Positions 61,039-64,000 of a stretch of DNA of 64,000 nt are shown piece by piece; the stretch's first letter is position 1; each line of letters starts with the position of its first letter. The stretch spans positions 124,001 through 188,000 of the forward strand of contig DASPKU010000007.1 of assembly GCA_035627955.1 (NCBI GenBank). The letters are read 5' to 3'. This DNA is from Phycisphaerales bacterium. GTDB taxonomy: Bacteria > Planctomycetota > Phycisphaerae > Phycisphaerales > UBA1924. Below the pieces are notes generated by a model. The model saw only the letters and a list, made by a program, of their open reading frames with translations, had not been told where the DNA came from and did no database searches. The position numbers were made by a program, and so were the translations under genes.

Positions 61039-62568
61039 ATGACTACGACCTTCCCCAAGGCCGCCGCTGCCACTCTGTCCTCACTCGCCGCGCTCGCCCT
61101 CGTGGCCGGCACCGCCCGCGCCCAGCACGCCGCGCCTGTCGTCCAGGGCGACATCGGCATCGAGCTGCAGCCCATCGCCACCGGCCTCCGCGCCCCCATC
61201 CTCGTGACCCACGCCGGCGACGGCTCGGGCCGCCTCTTCATCGTGGACCAGGCGGGCACCATCCGCATCCACAACGGCACGCAGCTGCTCGCCACTCCCT
61301 TCCTCGACCTCACATCAACGATCGTCGCCGTCAACCCCGGCTTCGACGAGCGCGGCCTGCTGGGCCTCGCCTTCCACCCCAACTACGAGAACAACGGCCG
61401 CTTCTTCGTCCGCTACTCCGTCCCGCGCACAGGCCAGCAGGGCGTGGACCCCTGCTTCGGCACCGGCCGCGGCTGCCACTCCGAGGTCCTCGCCGAGTTC
61501 ACGGTTTCTTCCAACCCCAACATCGCCAACCCCACGCCCACTGTGCTGCTCACCATCCCCAAGCCGCAGTTCAACCACAACTCCGGCGACATCGCCTTCG
61601 GACCCGACGGCTTCCTCTACATGGGCATGGGCGACGGCGGCGGTGCCAACGACGGCCTGGCCGACAACCCGCCCAGCCACGGCCCCGGCGGCAACGGCCA
61701 GAACCTCGCCGTCAAGCTCGGCAAGGTCCTCCGCTTCGACGTCTCCACCCCCGGCACCCTCGCGATTCCCCCCTCCAACCCCTTCGTGAACACGCCCGGC
61801 GCCGACCCCGCCATCTTCGCCTACGGCCTGCGCAACCCCTACCGCTTCTCCTTCGACAGCGAGCCCGGCGGCGACAACACCCTCTACCTCGCCGACGTCG
61901 GCCAGAACCTGCTCGAAGAGATCAACATCATCCGCCCCGGCCGCAACTACGGCTGGGTGACCACCGAGGGCACGGTCTGCTTCAACCCCTTCGCGCCCAA
62001 CACGCCCCTTCCCAGCTGCAACACCGCCGGCATCACCTTCCCCATCGCCACCTTCGGGCGCAACGTCGGCATCGCCGTGATCGGCGGCTTCCTCTACCGC
62101 GGCAACGCCGTCCCCCAGCTCCGCGGCCAGTACGTCTTCGGCGACTTCTCCACCGCGTTCAACCTCGCCGACGGCCACCTCTTCTACATGCGCCCCATCC
62201 CCGGCATCGCCACCTCGCAGATCAAGCGGCTCAAGCTCGGCGTGCACAACCGCACCTTCGGCCAGTTCCTGAAGGGCATGGGGCGCGACGAGCAGGGCGA
62301 GCTCTACTTCACCGCCGGCCCAATCCTCGGCCCCACCGGCAACTCGGCATCCGTCTACCGCATGGTCGCCATCCCCTGCGGCACCGCCGACTTCAACGCC
62401 GACGGCGACACCGGCACCACCGCCGACATCGAGGCCTTCTTCGACTGCCTCGGAGGCCACTGCTGCCCCACCTGCCTGCCCAACGCCGACTTCAACAACG
62501 ATGGCGACATCGGCACCGACCAGGACATCGAGAGCTTCTTCCGCGTCCTGGGCGGCGGCACCTGCTGA
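61039..62568 (+). CDS. Soluble PQQ-dependent aldose/sorbosone dehydrogenase-like protein, GC-type dockerin tail
   Basis: A 509-residue secreted protein with signal peptide (AATLSSLAALALVAGTARAQ). The body is the six-bladed propeller of the soluble glucose dehydrogenase/YliI family: APILVTHAGDGSGRLFIVDQ, PGFDERGLLGLAFHPNYENN, FNHNSGDIAFGPDGFLYMGM then GDGGG, FAYGLRNPYRFSFDSEPGG. The His of FNHNSGD and Arg of LRNPYRF are typical PQQ contacts; the conserved W-G segment appears as NYGWVTTEG. The C-terminal Ca-loops are DFNADGDTGTTADIEAFF and DFNNDGDIGTDQDIESFF; last residue Cys. GGGAG lies 7 nt before the ATG. Confidence 0.9.
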   Translation: MTTTFPKAAAATLSSLAALALVAGTARAQHAAPVVQGDIGIELQPIATGLRAPILVTHAGDGSGRLFIVDQAGTIRIHNGTQLLATPFLDLTSTIVAVNPGFDERGLLGLAFHPNYENNGRFFVRYSVPRTGQQGVDPCFGTGRGCHSEVLAEFTVSSNPNIANPTPTVLLTIPKPQFNHNSGDIAFGPDGFLYMGMGDGGGANDGLADNPPSHGPGGNGQNLAVKLGKVLRFDVSTPGTLAIPPSNPFVNTPGADPAIFAYGLRNPYRFSFDSEPGGDNTLYLADVGQNLLEEINIIRPGRNYGWVTTEGTVCFNPFAPNTPLPSCNTAGITFPIATFGRNVGIAVIGGFLYRGNAVPQLRGQYVFGDFSTAFNLADGHLFYMRPIPGIATSQIKRLKLGVHNRTFGQFLKGMGRDEQGELYFTAGPILGPTGNSASVYRMVAIPCGTADFNADGDTGTTADIEAFFDCLGGHCCPTCLPNADFNNDGDIGTDQDIESFFRVLGGGTC

Positions 62569-62607
62569 GCTCAGCCGCTCCAAAGTGCCGCTCAGCAAAC
62601 GCGGCCG

Positions 62608-62874
62608 CTAGCGCTTGCGCTCCTTTCGCCGATCCCCCGCGTCGGTCCCCTGCTCCAACGCCTTTTCCAACTCGCATTCCGCCACCGCGGCCCCGGCGAT
62701 CACCGCCGCGCCACCGACCACGCCGCCAATGGTGGCAAGCTCCTTCTTCGCGGCCCGCACGCCGCGGGGGCTGGCGCGTCCCCCGCCCTGGTACCGCGCC
62801 AGCTCGGGGTCCGACGCGCAGCCTGCCAGCAGCACACACAGCACCACCGCACCCGCCCCGCGCAGCTGTCTCAT
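62608..62874 (-). CDS. Small lipoprotein
   Basis: An 88-residue protein with lipobox LLAGC (Cys near 19), a polar segment SDPELARYQGGGRASPRG, a Gly/Ala/Val-rich helix (ATIGGVVGGAAVIAGAAVAE) of the kind seen in glycine-zipper proteins, and a charged C-terminus. It may sit in the outer membrane. A TAGCGT box lies 6 nt before the ATG. Confidence 0.7.
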   Translation of the reverse strand: MRQLRGAGAVVLCVLLAGCASDPELARYQGGGRASPRGVRAAKKELATIGGVVGGAAVIAGAAVAECELEKALEQGTDAGDRRKERKR

Positions 62875-62880
62875 CGCCCC

Positions 62881-62886
62881 ACGCTA
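62881..62886 (-). promoter_or_regulatory. -10 box TAGCGT of the small lipoprotein gene
   Basis: On the minus strand TAGCGT ends 6 nt before the ATG at 62874. Confidence 0.42.
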
Positions 62887-63019
62887 CCCCGCACGCCATC
62901 CCCCGGTCAATATGAACCGCACGCCTTACCGGTCCCGCCTCCCCGCGGAAGCACGCCCATTTTGCTTGGCGCGCCTCGGGTGCTTGGTAAGGTAACCGAC
63001 CCTCGTGCGGAGTCGCCTC

Positions 63020-64000
63020 ATGCGTACCACCCTGCCCCTGGCACTGGCGATCGCCCTCGCCGTGCCCGCCCTCGCCCAGCCCCTCACCACCGCCTTCACC
63101 TACCAGGGCGAGCTCTCGCAATCTGGGACGCCCGCCAACGGCACCTTCGACCTCCGCTTCGCCCTCTACGAGGGCCTTACCGGGGGCGTGCAGGTCGGCT
63201 CCACGCTCTGCGTCGATGACATTGTCGTGACCAACGGCCGCTTCGCCGTGCAGCTTGACTTTGGCGCCCAGTTCACCGGCCAGCAGCGCTACCTCGAGGT
63301 CCTCGTCCGCCCCGACGCCGGCGCGGGCTGCGGCGACGCCTCCAACTACACCACCCTCCTCCCCCGCACGGAGCTCTCCGCCGCCCCCCACGCCGCCTTC
63401 GCCCTCTCTGCCGCCAGCGCCCTCTCCGCCGACACCGCCAACAGCGCCACCAGCGCCCAGAGCGCGCAGACCGCCGCCCAGGCCACCAACGCCGCCCAGC
63501 TCAACGGCCAGCCGCCCTCCTTCTACACCAACGCGGGCAACCTCACCGGCACTCTCCCCTCCACCCTCCTCAGCGGCCTCTACTCCAACCCGCTCACCCT
63601 CAGCAGCGCCACCAACCAGTTCACCGGCACCTTCACCGGCAGCGGCGCGGCCATCACCGCCCTCAACGCCTCCAACATCACCACCGGCACCCTGGCCAAC
63701 GCCCGCACGACCGGCACCCCGTCGCCCGTCGCCCACACCCTCGTCCTCCGCGACGGCTCCAACGGCTTCAGCGCCGGCGCCATCAACGCCACCTCCTTCA
63801 CCGGCAACGGCTCCACCCTCATCGCCCTCAACGCCAGCAACATCTCCACCGGCACCATCGCCAACGCCCGCACCACCGGCACCCCGCTCAACACCGCCAG
63901 CACGCTCGTGCTCCGCGACGCCTCGGGCAACTTCACCGCCGGCGCCATCACCGCCACCACGCTCAGCGCCGGCACCGTCTCCGCGAGCACTCTGAGCGGC
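63020..64000 (+). CDS. Repetitive tail-fibre/adhesin-like secreted protein (3' partial)
   Basis: The frame from ATG 63020 is open to the window edge (327 codons seen). A signal peptide (TLPLALAIALAVPALAQP) is followed by a beta domain with FTYQGELSQSGTPANGTFDL and RFALYEG that opens many planctomycete tail-fibre-like proteins, and LSAAPHAAFALSAASALSAD. From about residue 150 there are long repeats with the order LNASNITTGTLANARTTGTP ... LVLRDGSNGFSAGAINATSF then TGNGSTLIALNASNISTGTI. The repeat length is roughly 60 residues, three units being visible. Such stretches form beta-helices or trimeric fibres. CGGAG lies before the start. Confidence 0.85.
   Translation, partial: MRTTLPLALAIALAVPALAQPLTTAFTYQGELSQSGTPANGTFDLRFALYEGLTGGVQVGSTLCVDDIVVTNGRFAVQLDFGAQFTGQQRYLEVLVRPDAGAGCGDASNYTTLLPRTELSAAPHAAFALSAASALSADTANSATSAQSAQTAAQATNAAQLNGQPPSFYTNAGNLTGTLPSTLLSGLYSNPLTLSSATNQFTGTFTGSGAAITALNASNITTGTLANARTTGTPSPVAHTLVLRDGSNGFSAGAINATSFTGNGSTLIALNASNISTGTIANARTTGTPLNTASTLVLRDASGNFTAGAITATTLSAGTVSASTLSG

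Overview
The window is one GC-rich (by eye close to 70%) bacterial chromosome segment. It most resembles the Planctomycetota, class Phycisphaerae. The grounds are six secreted proteins ending in the same Cys-rich double calcium-loop tail (GC-type dockerin), a GFTLIEL prepilin-like protein, and a membrane protein carrying the CxxCxYDxRxN...CPECG zinc ribbon that is common in planctomycetes. Most genes are core or housekeeping. I see no phage, transposase, CRISPR array, rRNA or tRNA.

Layout. 1-12 kb: the end of a secreted methyltransferase, clpC with a clear terminator, a CPBP protease, a DUF1778-GNAT toxin-antitoxin pair with its operator, two divergent genes (one a methyltransferase) separated by 22 bp, a glycosyltransferase, an unknown BshC-like protein, an orphan substrate-binding lipoprotein, and a small protein/nucleotidyltransferase pair. 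12-20 kb: an EF-G-like GTPase, gltX, uppP, serA, a GNAT protein and a zinc alcohol dehydrogenase. 20-27 kb: a thiamine operon under a TPP riboswitch (unknown gene, thiC, unknown gene), followed by a nucleotidyltransferase and a two-domain GNAT protein, then DUF1697 and an alpha/beta hydrolase. 27-35 kb: envelope proteins, an orphan ABC ATPase, a TIGR01777 epimerase, ankyrin and DinB proteins, and a gpsA operon. 35-45 kb: a His-rich P1B ATPase with a CPS motif, argS, and three base-repair-type proteins (AlkD-like, HhH-GPD, UdgX). 45-64 kb: a cobalamin-binding protein, the six dockerin-tailed secreted proteins, a glutathionylspermidine-synthase-like/DUF350 locus, and the start of a repetitive tail-fibre-like protein cut by the window end.

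The most unusual content lies between the genes. There are several families of short repeats: (i) hairpins with a conserved flank and a stem that varies by compensatory changes, often touching start codons; (ii) GGGTACC-flanked hairpins; (iii) 100-130 bp inverted-repeat elements built on GAACGAAGTGAG; (iv) CACGGAG repeats in inverted pairs; (v) 7-8 bp tandem repeats just ahead of genes; (vi) hairpin repeats between convergent genes. In addition, about eighteen genes have a TAnnnT box 5-10 nt before the start codon, which suggests many leaderless mRNAs. G exceeds C on the given strand on the left whatever the coding direction, and C exceeds G on the right, so the window may span the replication terminus somewhere around 18-35 kb. 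All functional names are from family recognition by reading; no searches were run.
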